The translations under genes and the position numbers were made by a program. Below, piece by piece: positions 1-7,404 of a stretch of 64,000 nt of DNA (the stretch's first letter is position 1; the number at the start of each line of letters is the position of its first letter). The stretch comes from UMGS1590 sp900552455 (GTDB lineage Bacteria; Bacillota; Peptococcia; Peptococcales; Peptococcaceae): the NCBI GenBank assembly GCA_963931105.1, contig OZ007004.1:2232001-2296000 (forward strand). The letters run 5' to 3'. The notes under the pieces were generated by a model. That model worked only from the letters and a program-made list of their open reading frames with translations. It did not search any database and was not told the origin of the DNA.

Positions 1-1
1 C

Positions 2-73
2 CTGCGCGACCATCCACTTTACGAAATGATCCTTTCAGACCAGCTCATAGAGGAGGCGCTCCACGATGACTGA
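2..73 (+). CDS. ABC exporter subunit, C-terminal end only
   Basis: Only the last 23 codons are inside the window. The peptide reads ...HPLYEMILSDQLIEEALHDD, the usual ending of an ABC exporter half-transporter (ATPase C-terminus followed by His-x-x-Tyr). The stop codon overlaps the start of the next exporter gene by eight bases, and the ribosome binding site of that gene lies inside this coding sequence. The two genes therefore very likely encode the two halves of one heterodimeric exporter. Nothing can be said about the substrate. Confidence 0.75.
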   Translation: MRDHPLYEMILSDQLIEEALHDD

Positions 74-1829
74 TTCCCAAACGCTCACCACAAGCCAGAC
101 GCTGGCGCGTCTCTGGCAGGTTATCCGGCCGAACAGCGGCTATCTGTTTCTCTCGATATTAATGAGCGCATCCGTCTCGGCGATCATGCTCTTTGCCATG
201 GAGCGCGTCGGTGCCGCCTGTGATCTCATCCTCGCAGATGCGCCAGCAAGCGTTTTCTGGCCAAACGCGCTGCTGCTGATCGTTCTTTTTGCCGCCATCT
301 CTGGTGTTACGCTGATCCAGATCTACACCATGGCCATTGTCGGCCAGCGGCTGGCAAATGATCTGCGCAGCGCCCTCTTCAGCAAGATGACCGATCTGCC
401 GATGGCCTATTTCGACGCCCACACGACAGGAGATCTCATGAGCCGCATGACCAACGACATCGACCAGATCAACACCTCCTTCTCTGACAATCTCACCTCC
501 GTTGTCGAAGCCGTTGTCAACGTCATCGGCACCTTCATCGCCATGGCGCTGCTTTCGACGCGGCTGACGCTCTGGGCTGCCATCGTTTTTCCGCTGTTTT
601 TCATTCTCACAGCCATTGTCTCGCGCATCTCCAAACGGCTCTTCGCCAATTACCAGCGCAGCCTCGGCAGCCTCAACACCTACATCGAAGAACATCTCTC
701 GGCGCAAAATATGCTCACCCTCTTCGATTACCGCGACCGTAACCTTGCGCAGTTTCGTGCTGAATCTGACCGCGTTTGCACAACCTACGCCGCTGCACAA
801 ACCTCTTCTGTGATGGCGCCGGTGATGACCTTCATCAACCAGCTCGTGTACGTCATCATCGCCATCGTCGGCGGCCTTTCCATTGTGCGCGGCGACGCCC
901 TCACGATCGGTACGCTCTTCACCTTCCTGCTTTACATGCGCCGCTTCGCCACGCCGCTGAATCAGCTCGCTCAGGTTTTCAACGCCTTTCAGGCAACCGT
1001 CTCTGCTTCGGCGCGCATTTTCGGCGTGCTCGATGCGCCGACTGAGCGCGAAGCGCTCGGCAACGAGCGACCAGCTTCCTTCCCGCAGGATCACAGCATC
1101 CGTTTTGAGCATGTGCATTTCAGCTACGACGACACGCCCGTGCTCCGCGATATCACCACCACCATTCCTGCACGCCAGACCATCGCCATCGTTGGCGCCA
1201 CTGGCGCTGGCAAGACCACGCTGACCAATCTTCTCCTCAGCTACTACCTGCCGCAGCAGGGACGCATCACCATCGGCGGCACAGATCTTGCGCAGATCCC
1301 TCTTGACGAGATCCATCGCCACATCGGCGTCATGCCACAGCAGCCCATGCTCTTCGATGCCAGCATCCTCGACAACATTCGCTTCGGCAAGCCTGACGTC
1401 AGCCGCGACGCCGTCATCCGCGCCTGCCAGGAAAGTGGCTTTGATCAGGTCGTCCAAACGCTGCCCCAGGGCTACGACACCATTCTCCACAACCAGGGCA
1501 GCATTCTTTCGCAGGGACAGCGCCAGCTTTTGGCCATCACCCGTGCCCTTCTGAGCGACAACGACATTCTCATTCTCGACGAAGCCACCTCCTCCCTCGA
1601 TTCTTACACCGAAAAGCAGGTGCAGCAGGCCTTCGCCAAGCTGCGACGCGAAAAGACCATGCTCATCATCGCGCATCGCCTGTCCACCATTCGCGACGCC
1701 GACTACATCCTCGTCATGAAGCACGGTCAGCTCGTTGAATCCGGCAGCCACGCCGAGCTCCTCGCGCAGCGCGGCTATTACCATCGTTTGTACACAAGCT
1801 ACACCGGCACCGCCGAGCAACAATTGTAA
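66..1829 (+). CDS. ABC exporter, fused membrane and ATPase half-transporter
   Basis: A 587-residue type IV ABC exporter half: about six membrane segments in residues 1-320, then a nucleotide-binding domain. Walker A is GATGAGKTT (near residue 380), the signature motif is LSQGQRQLL, and Walker B is DILILDEATSSLD followed by a switch histidine in IIAHRLSTI. It belongs to the MsbA/LmrA-like group (MdlB type). It overlaps the stop of the preceding exporter gene, so the pair probably works as a heterodimer in the cytoplasmic membrane. Such pumps export lipids, peptides or drugs; the substrate cannot be read from the sequence. The signature and Walker motifs are complete, so this half should be catalytically competent. 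Confidence 0.93.
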   Translation: MTDSQTLTTSQTLARLWQVIRPNSGYLFLSILMSASVSAIMLFAMERVGAACDLILADAPASVFWPNALLLIVLFAAISGVTLIQIYTMAIVGQRLANDLRSALFSKMTDLPMAYFDAHTTGDLMSRMTNDIDQINTSFSDNLTSVVEAVVNVIGTFIAMALLSTRLTLWAAIVFPLFFILTAIVSRISKRLFANYQRSLGSLNTYIEEHLSAQNMLTLFDYRDRNLAQFRAESDRVCTTYAAAQTSSVMAPVMTFINQLVYVIIAIVGGLSIVRGDALTIGTLFTFLLYMRRFATPLNQLAQVFNAFQATVSASARIFGVLDAPTEREALGNERPASFPQDHSIRFEHVHFSYDDTPVLRDITTTIPARQTIAIVGATGAGKTTLTNLLLSYYLPQQGRITIGGTDLAQIPLDEIHRHIGVMPQQPMLFDASILDNIRFGKPDVSRDAVIRACQESGFDQVVQTLPQGYDTILHNQGSILSQGQRQLLAITRALLSDNDILILDEATSSLDSYTEKQVQQAFAKLRREKTMLIIAHRLSTIRDADYILVMKHGQLVESGSHAELLAQRGYYHRLYTSYTGTAEQQL

Positions 1830-1854
1830 AGAAAAGCTTTCTGCGATTAACGAC

Positions 1855-1897
1855 GACGGCCGATCCGCTGAATGATTTCAGCAGATCGGCCGTCATT
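1855..1897. terminator. Bidirectional intrinsic terminator
   Basis: A long GC-rich inverted repeat (arms starting GACGGCCGATC and ending GATCGGCCGTC, 1855-1894) lies between two convergent genes and is followed on the plus strand by a T-rich stretch. It can end transcripts from both sides. Confidence 0.85.
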
Positions 1898-1900
1898 ATT

Positions 1901-3361
1901 TTATTTTTCTTTTTGCTTCGAAGAACGGATGAAGAACGTGCAGATCAGTGCGATCACAAGGAAAAACGCAATGTAAATGTAGTCCGTATTGACCGCCTCT
2001 ACAGCCGCTTCACGGTAAGCCATTGTTCCTTCGATGGGTTCGCCGCTGTGTCCGGCAGCGAGATAGTAGCGCGTCATGTTCATGCTCAGGAGCACAGTGA
2101 GAATGTTCGTTGACACCGTCTGAACAAGCTGCTTGCCCCAGTTGAAGAGGGACGACGCATGGCCGGACAGCTCACGCGGCACGGCACCAAGGCCGTAATT
2201 GGTCAGCGGCATCTGTGCCATTGAGATCCCGAAAAATCGCAGCCCAAAGCAGGCCAGAACAAACACAAGATTGCTTTCGAGGTTGAGATTACACAGCCCC
2301 ATATTGCCGACGATCGCGCAAAGAACGCCACCGGTGATCAGGCTTTTCATCAGTCCGCGCTTGTGCAGCCGCAGCGTCGTCGCATTCCCGACGAGCATCA
2401 TGATCGACGGGAAGAGCAGCAACAAGCCTGTTGTTGCCGGCGAAAGTCCGCGACCAGTCTGAAAATAAAACTGCGAGAGGATCGCGTTAATACCAAGCGT
2501 CAGCGCAATAACACACTGCACCAACATCGCGAAAGAAAACGCCTTGTATTTCAGCACGCCGAAATTCAGCAGCGGATGACTGGTGTGGAACTGGCGCACG
2601 ATGAAAAGAATCACCAGCGCCACACCGATAACCGCGCAACTCCAGAACGTGACCGACGTCCAGCCCCAGGAATCACCCATCGAAAACGCCAACATAACGA
2701 GCCCGCTGCCGAGGGAAACCTGGCCGCAGCCGAGAAAGTCGATCTTGTCAACGTCCATGTTGATCGCTTCAGCAGGAATGCTTTTTTTCGCAGCCCAGAG
2801 CACGAGCAGCACCAACGGCAGATTGATCAGGAAAAGCACATGCCAGCTCGACACCTGCAGAAGCAGCCCAGCAACGGTTGGCCCCAGCAGTGTGCCAAAG
2901 GATTGGAAAAGCATGGTCGTTCCCAGATAATCTGCCTGTCTGCGGCGCGGCACATAGCGATAGATCATCGCCATCGACGATGGAATGATGATGCCGCCAC
3001 AGATCCCTTTGAGAAAGCGAAAAACAACCAGCATGAAGAAATTCATCGAAAGCGCACAGCCCAGAGAACAAAGGCCGAGCGCGCCCATCGCCGTCAGGAA
3101 CACCGTGCGATAGCTGAAGCGCTCGCAAAGATATTCACTCAGCGGCATGACCATCCCAAGCGGCAGCATATAGCCGGTGACCACCCACTGAACCGTGTTG
3201 ATGTCAACATGGAACACCGACATATAGGTCGGCAGAGAGATTGTCACCGTCGACGTATTGAGCATGGTCACGATCCCGGACAAAAGGATCGCGAGCAAAA
3301 ATATCCTTGAATGGGCGTCATCGATCTGAACTTTATTTGTCGATTCACTCATTGTCATCAT
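1901..3361 (-). CDS. MFS drug efflux pump, DHA2/EmrB type
   Basis: A 486-residue membrane protein of the major facilitator superfamily, DHA2 (14-helix) family, related to EmrB/QacA pumps. Visible signs are the N-terminal helix ILLSGIVTMLNTSTVTISLP, the motif VQWVVTGYMLPLGMVMPLSEYLCERFSYR (motif A-like loop), and GPTVAGLLLQ (motif C-like, drug/H+ antiporters). It probably exports drugs or small organic compounds using the proton gradient. It stands alone, convergent to the ABC exporter and divergent from the next gene. Three Met codons crowd the start (3361, 3358, 3352) with only a weak AG-rich ribosome site, so the exact start is uncertain. Confidence 0.88.
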   Translation of the reverse strand: MMTMSESTNKVQIDDAHSRIFLLAILLSGIVTMLNTSTVTISLPTYMSVFHVDINTVQWVVTGYMLPLGMVMPLSEYLCERFSYRTVFLTAMGALGLCSLGCALSMNFFMLVVFRFLKGICGGIIIPSSMAMIYRYVPRRRQADYLGTTMLFQSFGTLLGPTVAGLLLQVSSWHVLFLINLPLVLLVLWAAKKSIPAEAINMDVDKIDFLGCGQVSLGSGLVMLAFSMGDSWGWTSVTFWSCAVIGVALVILFIVRQFHTSHPLLNFGVLKYKAFSFAMLVQCVIALTLGINAILSQFYFQTGRGLSPATTGLLLLFPSIMMLVGNATTLRLHKRGLMKSLITGGVLCAIVGNMGLCNLNLESNLVFVLACFGLRFFGISMAQMPLTNYGLGAVPRELSGHASSLFNWGKQLVQTVSTNILTVLLSMNMTRYYLAAGHSGEPIEGTMAYREAAVEAVNTDYIYIAFFLVIALICTFFIRSSKQKEK

Positions 3362-3814
3362 CTTCTTTCTTATTTAATAAGCGACCGCGACACGTATCGC
3401 TAAAAAAATAATCGCACGCAGCGCGCGCGTTCTTAAGATCAATGAATCCGACTTCTATACTAATCTTACACCATTTCACAGGAAAAATATATACTTTAAT
3501 ATCAAAAAATGGTCATAGCAAAAATATATACGTGCCGCTGGCAGGCTCCAACCATCAGATTTGTCATAAAATGACTATGTTATAATATACCATATAAAAG
3601 AACAACTTATTAATACTATTTTGTGTGGCCAACAACCCCCGGCAGGGATGCATGCAAAAACGGAAAGATAATAAAATAATCCCCTTGTTTTTTTCTAAAA
3701 ACGTCCTATAATACGAAATGTAATCAAGCGATGGACGCGTCAGGCCGCTCCCAGACAGGGATACAGCCAATTTTAGAAACACGGGCCGTCTTTCACAGAA
3801 AGGGGAAATATGAA
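3362..3814. other. AT-rich intergenic region, divergent promoters
   Basis: A 453-base AT-rich stretch between divergent genes. I see one good promoter for the plus-strand gene (given separately) and several AT-rich patches such as the TATAAT-like string near 3583. The segment 3719-3814 would be an untranslated leader of about 95 bases. I recognise no riboswitch in it. Confidence 0.4.
3685..3712 (+). promoter_or_regulatory. Sigma-A type promoter of the 174-residue protein
   Basis: TTGTTT at 3685-3690 and a perfect TATAAT at 3707-3712, separated by 16 bases. The start of transcription would fall near 3719. Confidence 0.6.
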
Positions 3815-4339
3815 ATGTTATTAAACGAAAAAACTTCTCAAAACGCTAATGCTGCTGGTGCTGTACAGGTTACGGTGAACACTTTTAAACCGGCTGAAAA
3901 TAAAGGTATCCTGTCCCATCTTGGTAGAATCTTCAAAAATGACATCGTTGGCTTCTTCAGCGAAGTACGCAACATCATCCATCAGACCGAAGGCCTTGAA
4001 GCTTATGCAACCTGCAAGCAGAGCGGTGTCTGCTCCGACGCCATTGAAGAATATCATGTTCATATTCCTCCAATGTACGACGAGATCCTTACCGATAAAC
4101 CAGTAGCACCAATTCCTGGTGCCGCTACTCTCGATGCACTCACCAGCGTTGCTCAGGCAGCTGGCAGCATCCTCGACGATACCGGCAGCATGGAAGCTTT
4201 CGCAAACCGTCATCAGAGCTTCCCTGGCGACCCAACCAAGTTCGATGCAAACCGTCCACAGGCGCGCATGTTCGCACAGGTTGACGAACGCATCCGCAGC
4301 CGTGTTACCGTCGTTGAAGAACTGAAGAAAGAAGCGTAA
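3815..4339 (+). CDS. Unrecognised 174-residue protein
   Basis: I do not recognise this protein. The start is set at 3815 because GAAAGGGG lies nine bases upstream; an upstream in-frame Met at 3731 has no ribosome site. It has no signal peptide and no membrane segment. The N-terminal third is polar, the middle (FKNDIVGFFSEVRNIIHQTEG) looks like an amphipathic helix, and a proline-rich stretch (HIPPMYDEILTDKPVAPIPG) follows. There are two cysteines (CKQSGVC). It has its own strong promoter and terminator, and its codon choice (many GCT, GGT) differs from neighbours in a way often seen in highly expressed genes. It sits next to the tungstate transporter, but on the other strand, so a functional link is only a guess. 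Confidence 0.75.
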   Translation: MLLNEKTSQNANAAGAVQVTVNTFKPAENKGILSHLGRIFKNDIVGFFSEVRNIIHQTEGLEAYATCKQSGVCSDAIEEYHVHIPPMYDEILTDKPVAPIPGAATLDALTSVAQAAGSILDDTGSMEAFANRHQSFPGDPTKFDANRPQARMFAQVDERIRSRVTVVEELKKEA

Positions 4340-4376
4340 GCGCTCCCTCTTCTTCCCAAAACCTCATAGAAACCGC

Positions 4377-4410
4377 AAGCCTCCGGCCATCTGGCACGGA
4401 GGCTTGTTTA
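4377..4410 (+). terminator. Intrinsic terminator
   Basis: Arms AAGCCTCC (4377-4384) and GGAGGCTT (4398-4405) followed by GTTTA. It sits between convergent genes, ending the 174-residue gene and possibly also tupC. Confidence 0.7.
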
Positions 4411-5064
4411 CTATACACCGTAAAAATCGAGGAATTTCCTTAATTCAGGATCGTTTGGTTTTGACAGAATCTGTTCCTTTTTACCACTTTCGCGCAATGT
4501 ACCATCTTTAAAAAATAGCACCTGATCGGCTACGCGCCGTGCCTGCTGCAAGCTATGTGTAACAAGAACAAGCGCACAGTTCGTGTTTCGCACATAATCG
4601 CGGATCAGCTGCTCTGAAAGCAGCGTGGTTTCCATATCCATCGCCGCTGTTGGTTCATCAAGAAGGACAAGCTCGTAGTCGCACATCATCAGTCGCGCCA
4701 ACGCCATTCGCGCTGTCTCTCCGCCAGAAAGTTTGTGGGCAGGCTTATCTGCAAGTTTTTCCAGATGTAGCGCTTGCATGAGTTCGTCTGCTTTTTCAGG
4801 AGCATTGTTGGAGAGCAGGATATTTTTCTTCGTGCTCATGCGAAAAGCAAAATTTTTCTGTGGCATATAGCCGATTTTCCGCACGTCCACCACTCGACGC
4901 CGTTGATCAGAGCGAATTACTCCCGCGATCACTTTCGCAAGCGTGGATTTGCCACAGCCATTGGCGCCAATGACCGCTGTAACTTCGCCAGGATGCAGCA
5001 CGATTCCCGGAAAATCCAACACCAAACGGCCGTCGTACGATTTGCTGAAGGAACGAATATTCAT
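4411..5064 (-). CDS. tupC: Tungstate ABC transporter, ATPase TupC
   Basis: A 217-residue ABC ATPase: Walker A GANGCGKST, signature LSGGETARMALARLM, Walker B YELVLLDEPTAAMD, switch His in LVTHSL. It energises uptake of tungstate (or molybdate) through TupB. The assignment as TupC rests on the neighbouring TupB-like permease and TupA-like binding protein, since the ATPase alone is generic. Its ATG overlaps the tupB stop by four bases (ATGA) and a GGAGG lies inside the end of tupB, so the two are translationally coupled. ABC importers of this small type lack the C-terminal regulatory domain seen in ModC, and this one ends shortly after the switch region. Confidence 0.9.
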   Translation of the reverse strand: MNIRSFSKSYDGRLVLDFPGIVLHPGEVTAVIGANGCGKSTLAKVIAGVIRSDQRRRVVDVRKIGYMPQKNFAFRMSTKKNILLSNNAPEKADELMQALHLEKLADKPAHKLSGGETARMALARLMMCDYELVLLDEPTAAMDMETTLLSEQLIRDYVRNTNCALVLVTHSLQQARRVADQVLFFKDGTLRESGKKEQILSKPNDPELRKFLDFYGV

Positions 5065-5747
5065 CTGCTCATCCTCCTTTGCACAATGGTAAGAATAATA
5101 TTAACGAGAAGCGATGCAGACATAAGAATGATACCAAGTGCAATACCCAGTGAAAAATTTCCGCGATTGGTATATTGCATGATCGCAGTTGTCATGACGT
5201 TTGTTTTCCAGGCAATGGCGCCACCAACCATTGAAACTGCACCAACTTCTGATATTGAACGGGCAAAAGCGAGCAGATACGCTGAAAAGATCTGATACAT
5301 GCATTCGTTGGTCAGCAGGCGGAATGTTTTCATTTTTCCAAGCTGCAGCCCATGCGCCGTTTCGCGCACTGCTGGCGAAATCCCAGCGACATAGGTTTCC
5401 ATATTTCCGATAACGATCGGCGTGATTAATGCAACCTGAGCAAGGATCATGATCTCAACTGTGAACAGAAGCTGGAGATGGCGGAACGGCCCCACACCAG
5501 AAAAGAGCATATAAAACATTAACCCACAAACAACAGGCGGCATCCCCATGAGTGTCCGGTTGACAACCAACAGCACACTGCGTCCCGGAAAACGAAACGT
5601 GCCGAGCCAGACACCTATCGGCACACCAATGAGCAATGCAATGATCGTACTTTGAACGCTCATCTGCGCTGTCACAGACAGAATATCGATGAGCTCACGG
5701 TCGCAGGACAGGATCAACGCCAGTGCTTTTTCAAGTGCTGTGCCCAT
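5061..5747 (-). CDS. tupB: Tungstate ABC transporter, permease TupB
   Basis: A 228-residue integral membrane permease with five to six predicted helices. The cytoplasmic coupling loop is visible as AVRETAHGLQLGKMKTFRLLTNECM, and SEVGAVSMVGGAIAWKTNVMTTAI is typical of the TupB/oxyanion permease family. It pairs with TupC and TupA to import tungstate for the pterin cofactor made by the downstream genes. Ribosome site AAAGGGGAG precedes the ATG. A hairpin with a run of T lies between tupA and this gene, so tupBC is probably expressed less than tupA. Confidence 0.92.
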   Translation of the reverse strand: MGTALEKALALILSCDRELIDILSVTAQMSVQSTIIALLIGVPIGVWLGTFRFPGRSVLLVVNRTLMGMPPVVCGLMFYMLFSGVGPFRHLQLLFTVEIMILAQVALITPIVIGNMETYVAGISPAVRETAHGLQLGKMKTFRLLTNECMYQIFSAYLLAFARSISEVGAVSMVGGAIAWKTNVMTTAIMQYTNRGNFSLGIALGIILMSASLLVNIILTIVQRRMSR

Positions 5748-5767
5748 ATACTCTCCCCTTTCAGAAA

Positions 5768-5793
5768 AATCCCGTGGGTCTCCCCACGGGATT
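5768..5793 (-). terminator. Internal terminator/attenuator between tupA and tupB
   Basis: Perfect 11-bp arms (5768-5778 and 5783-5793, core CCCGTGGG) around a four-base loop. Read on the minus strand the hairpin ends in TTTTT. It lies in the middle of the tup operon and likely gives more tupA than tupBC transcript. Confidence 0.8.
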
Positions 5794-5824
5794 CATTGTA
5801 GCGGATGAAATCATTAATCGTCAA

Positions 5825-6841
5825 TCACTGAACTTCGCCATCATTGGCTTTGAATGTCAGGAAGGTTGCCTTATCCGTCAGGATATATGCGCCCTGTTCC
5901 TCTGCCATGACAAGGCAGGCGCCCATACCGGCATTGGCCGACGTATACCAGCCGGAATACTGTTCAAAAGATGCTGGATCTGCAGTGATACCCAGATCTT
6001 CTGGCCAGAGCGACAGTTCCTTGGTGTGCGTGCCGGATTCATCGCCACGTGAAATGAAAGGATATTCTCCTTCTGCAATGGCTGCAAATGCATCTTTAAC
6101 GGTTGCAGCATCTTTCACACCTGCTGGATCGTCAGATGGTCCGCAGAGCACAAAGTAATTGTACAGGAAAGACAAACGTTCAGCATCGAAGCCATCAACC
6201 ACGCGTGCAAAACCGGCATTCACGAATTCTTCTTCCTGAGATTTGGAATGAACGAGAATCGCATCGGCATTGCCGTTTTCAGCGGCAGCAATCGCCTGAC
6301 CAGTGCCTGCAGATGCAACTTCTACATTGTAGCCATATTCTTCTTCAAAGATTGGCAGCAGATAATCGAGCAATCCAGAGTCGTTGACGGAAGTTGTCGT
6401 GGAAAGACGGATGGTCTTGGTCTCTTCAGTCGCTTCTGGGATTTCACCTTCGTAAACAGGCGCATCATCCAAACGATAGAAAAGATATTCGCCATAATCA
6501 TCATAGCCAAAATTAGCAGCTGTTTCCAGCGTTTCATCCAAAAGCAGCCAGTGGATCAGCGCGTCGGCACCTTCTGTGTTAATGGCAACATCAGAAACAG
6601 CGTTACCATTTGCATCAACGAATGGTGCATCAGGATTGACAGCGATCACCGTGTAGGTGTTGAGCATGTCGTCGTCCTGTTCTTTCAAGATCGTGGTATC
6701 AACTACAACAGCGTTTTCTTCGCTGGCGCTGGTTTCTTCCGCAGACGATGTGGCACCGCCGTTGTCCGTACCACCACCGCAGCCGGCAAGGCCAGCGACC
6801 ATCATCGAAGCGAGCAGCAAAGCGATCAGTTTTTTCTTCAT
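5825..6841 (-). CDS. tupA: Tungstate-binding lipoprotein, TupA-type, circularly permuted
   Basis: A 338-residue lipoprotein that should capture tungstate outside the membrane for TupBC. Numbering from the first Met of the frame (6847), the signal ends in a lipobox LAGC (Cys 23), followed by a Ser/Glu-rich linker. The known TupA core starts only at about residue 144: STTTSVNDSGLLDYLLP (the TTTS oxyanion loop), SAGTGQAIAAAENGNADAILVHS, GDESGTHTKELSLW, YTSANAGMGACLVMAEEQGAYILTDKATFL, then the chain stops. The part that normally follows this, with the pattern DLLNxYxVIxVNPxxxxxxNxEGAxAFIxWL...FGxxxYGxxLF, is found instead at residues 50-125 (MLNTYTVIAVNPD, INTEGADALIHWLL, ANFGYDDYGEYLF). The order of segments is thus permuted. 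The start at 6841 is chosen because GGAGG lies eight bases upstream; a Met two codons earlier is too close. Confidence 0.9.
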   Translation of the reverse strand: MKKKLIALLLASMMVAGLAGCGGGTDNGGATSSAEETSASEENAVVVDTTILKEQDDDMLNTYTVIAVNPDAPFVDANGNAVSDVAINTEGADALIHWLLLDETLETAANFGYDDYGEYLFYRLDDAPVYEGEIPEATEETKTIRLSTTTSVNDSGLLDYLLPIFEEEYGYNVEVASAGTGQAIAAAENGNADAILVHSKSQEEEFVNAGFARVVDGFDAERLSFLYNYFVLCGPSDDPAGVKDAATVKDAFAAIAEGEYPFISRGDESGTHTKELSLWPEDLGITADPASFEQYSGWYTSANAGMGACLVMAEEQGAYILTDKATFLTFKANDGEVQ

Positions 6842-6938
6842 AATCATTCCTCCAATGCAGTAATGTTCAGGGCTACGCCCTTGTTATATACAGACGGGAA
6901 AAATGCTACTGAGCAAATCCCTTCGTCTTATTATTCTT

Positions 6939-6968
6939 ATAATAACCACTATCTGAAGAATTCGTCAA
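6939..6968 (-). promoter_or_regulatory. Promoter of tupABC
   Basis: On the minus strand TTGACG (6963-6968), an 18-base spacer, and TATTAT (6939-6944). The expected transcript start is near 6932, about 90 bases before tupA. The TTTC repeats at 6971-7000 sit directly upstream of the -35. Confidence 0.55.
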
Positions 6969-6970
6969 AT

Positions 6971-7000
6971 TCGTTTCAGCTCATTTCATCTCGTTTCGTA
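6971..7000. promoter_or_regulatory. Three phased TCRTTTC boxes upstream of tupA
   Basis: The heptamers TCGTTTC (6971), TCATTTC (6981) and TCGTTTC (6991) repeat with an exact 10-bp period, immediately upstream of the tupA -35. The last box is followed by an inverted GAAAC at 7003-7007. The same phased pattern occurs before moaE and aor, which points to a shared operator. Confidence 0.6.
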
Positions 7001-7043
7001 CAGAAACAATATAAAAACCATGAATCTTTGTCATGGATCGTTC

Positions 7044-7058
7044 ATTTCCGCCCTATTT
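7044..7058. promoter_or_regulatory. Two phased ATTTC boxes upstream of the moaE operon
   Basis: ATTTC at 7044-7048 and again at 7054-7058, 10 bp apart, about 15 bases upstream of the -35 of the plus-strand promoter. The spacing matches the boxes of tupA and aor. Confidence 0.4.
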
Positions 7059-7073
7059 CGCTCAGACAGCTTC

Positions 7074-7101
7074 TTGACAATCGCGTCACATACGTTATGA
7101 T
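7074..7101 (+). promoter_or_regulatory. Promoter of the 83-residue gene and moaE
   Basis: A consensus TTGACA at 7074-7079, a 16-base spacer, and TATGAT at 7096-7101. Transcription would start near 7108, only about 17 bases before the ATG at 7125. Confidence 0.7.
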
Positions 7102-7124
7102 GGGAGAGAAGGGAGGCAACACCC

Positions 7125-7376
7125 ATGCATATCGATGAAAATTGGGCCGTGACGACGGCCCGTGCACGGGCGTTTTTCGACGCTCAGCCTGATGTCATAG
7201 CTTGCGCCGACGGTTTTCGTTGCGGCGATTGCTCGATTCAGCTGATGACCATCCCTGCGCAAGACGACCACCCTTTCGCTTTGCAACGCACGCGTCTTTT
7301 GATCGACGGACCTGAATCTGAGGTACGTGCGCTGCATCGACGCTTCTTTTTGCGATTTCTTTCAGCCGGAGGCTGA
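7125..7376 (+). CDS. Small cysteine-containing protein of the cofactor locus
   Basis: I do not recognise this 83-residue protein. It has a good ribosome site (GAAGGGAGG) and a consensus promoter, and is followed 28 bases later by moaE, so it is real and probably co-transcribed. The central feature is CADGFRCGDC (a Cys-x5-Cys-x2-Cys pattern), which could bind a metal or an iron-sulfur cluster. The C-terminal half (RTRLLIDGPESEVRALHRRFFLRF) looks like a beta strand and a helix. No signal or membrane segment is visible. Its place between the tungstate transporter and moaE suggests a role with the pterin cofactor or metal, but this is inference from context only. Confidence 0.75.
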   Translation: MHIDENWAVTTARARAFFDAQPDVIACADGFRCGDCSIQLMTIPAQDDHPFALQRTRLLIDGPESEVRALHRRFFLRFLSAGG

Positions 7377-7404
7377 ACCACTGCATTATTAAGGAGGTTT
7401 TTTG

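Noticed and set aside
159..1823. Minus-strand open frame of about 550 codons opposite the ABC exporter
   Set aside because: Composition is that of a mirrored coding strand and the plus strand has complete ABC motifs.
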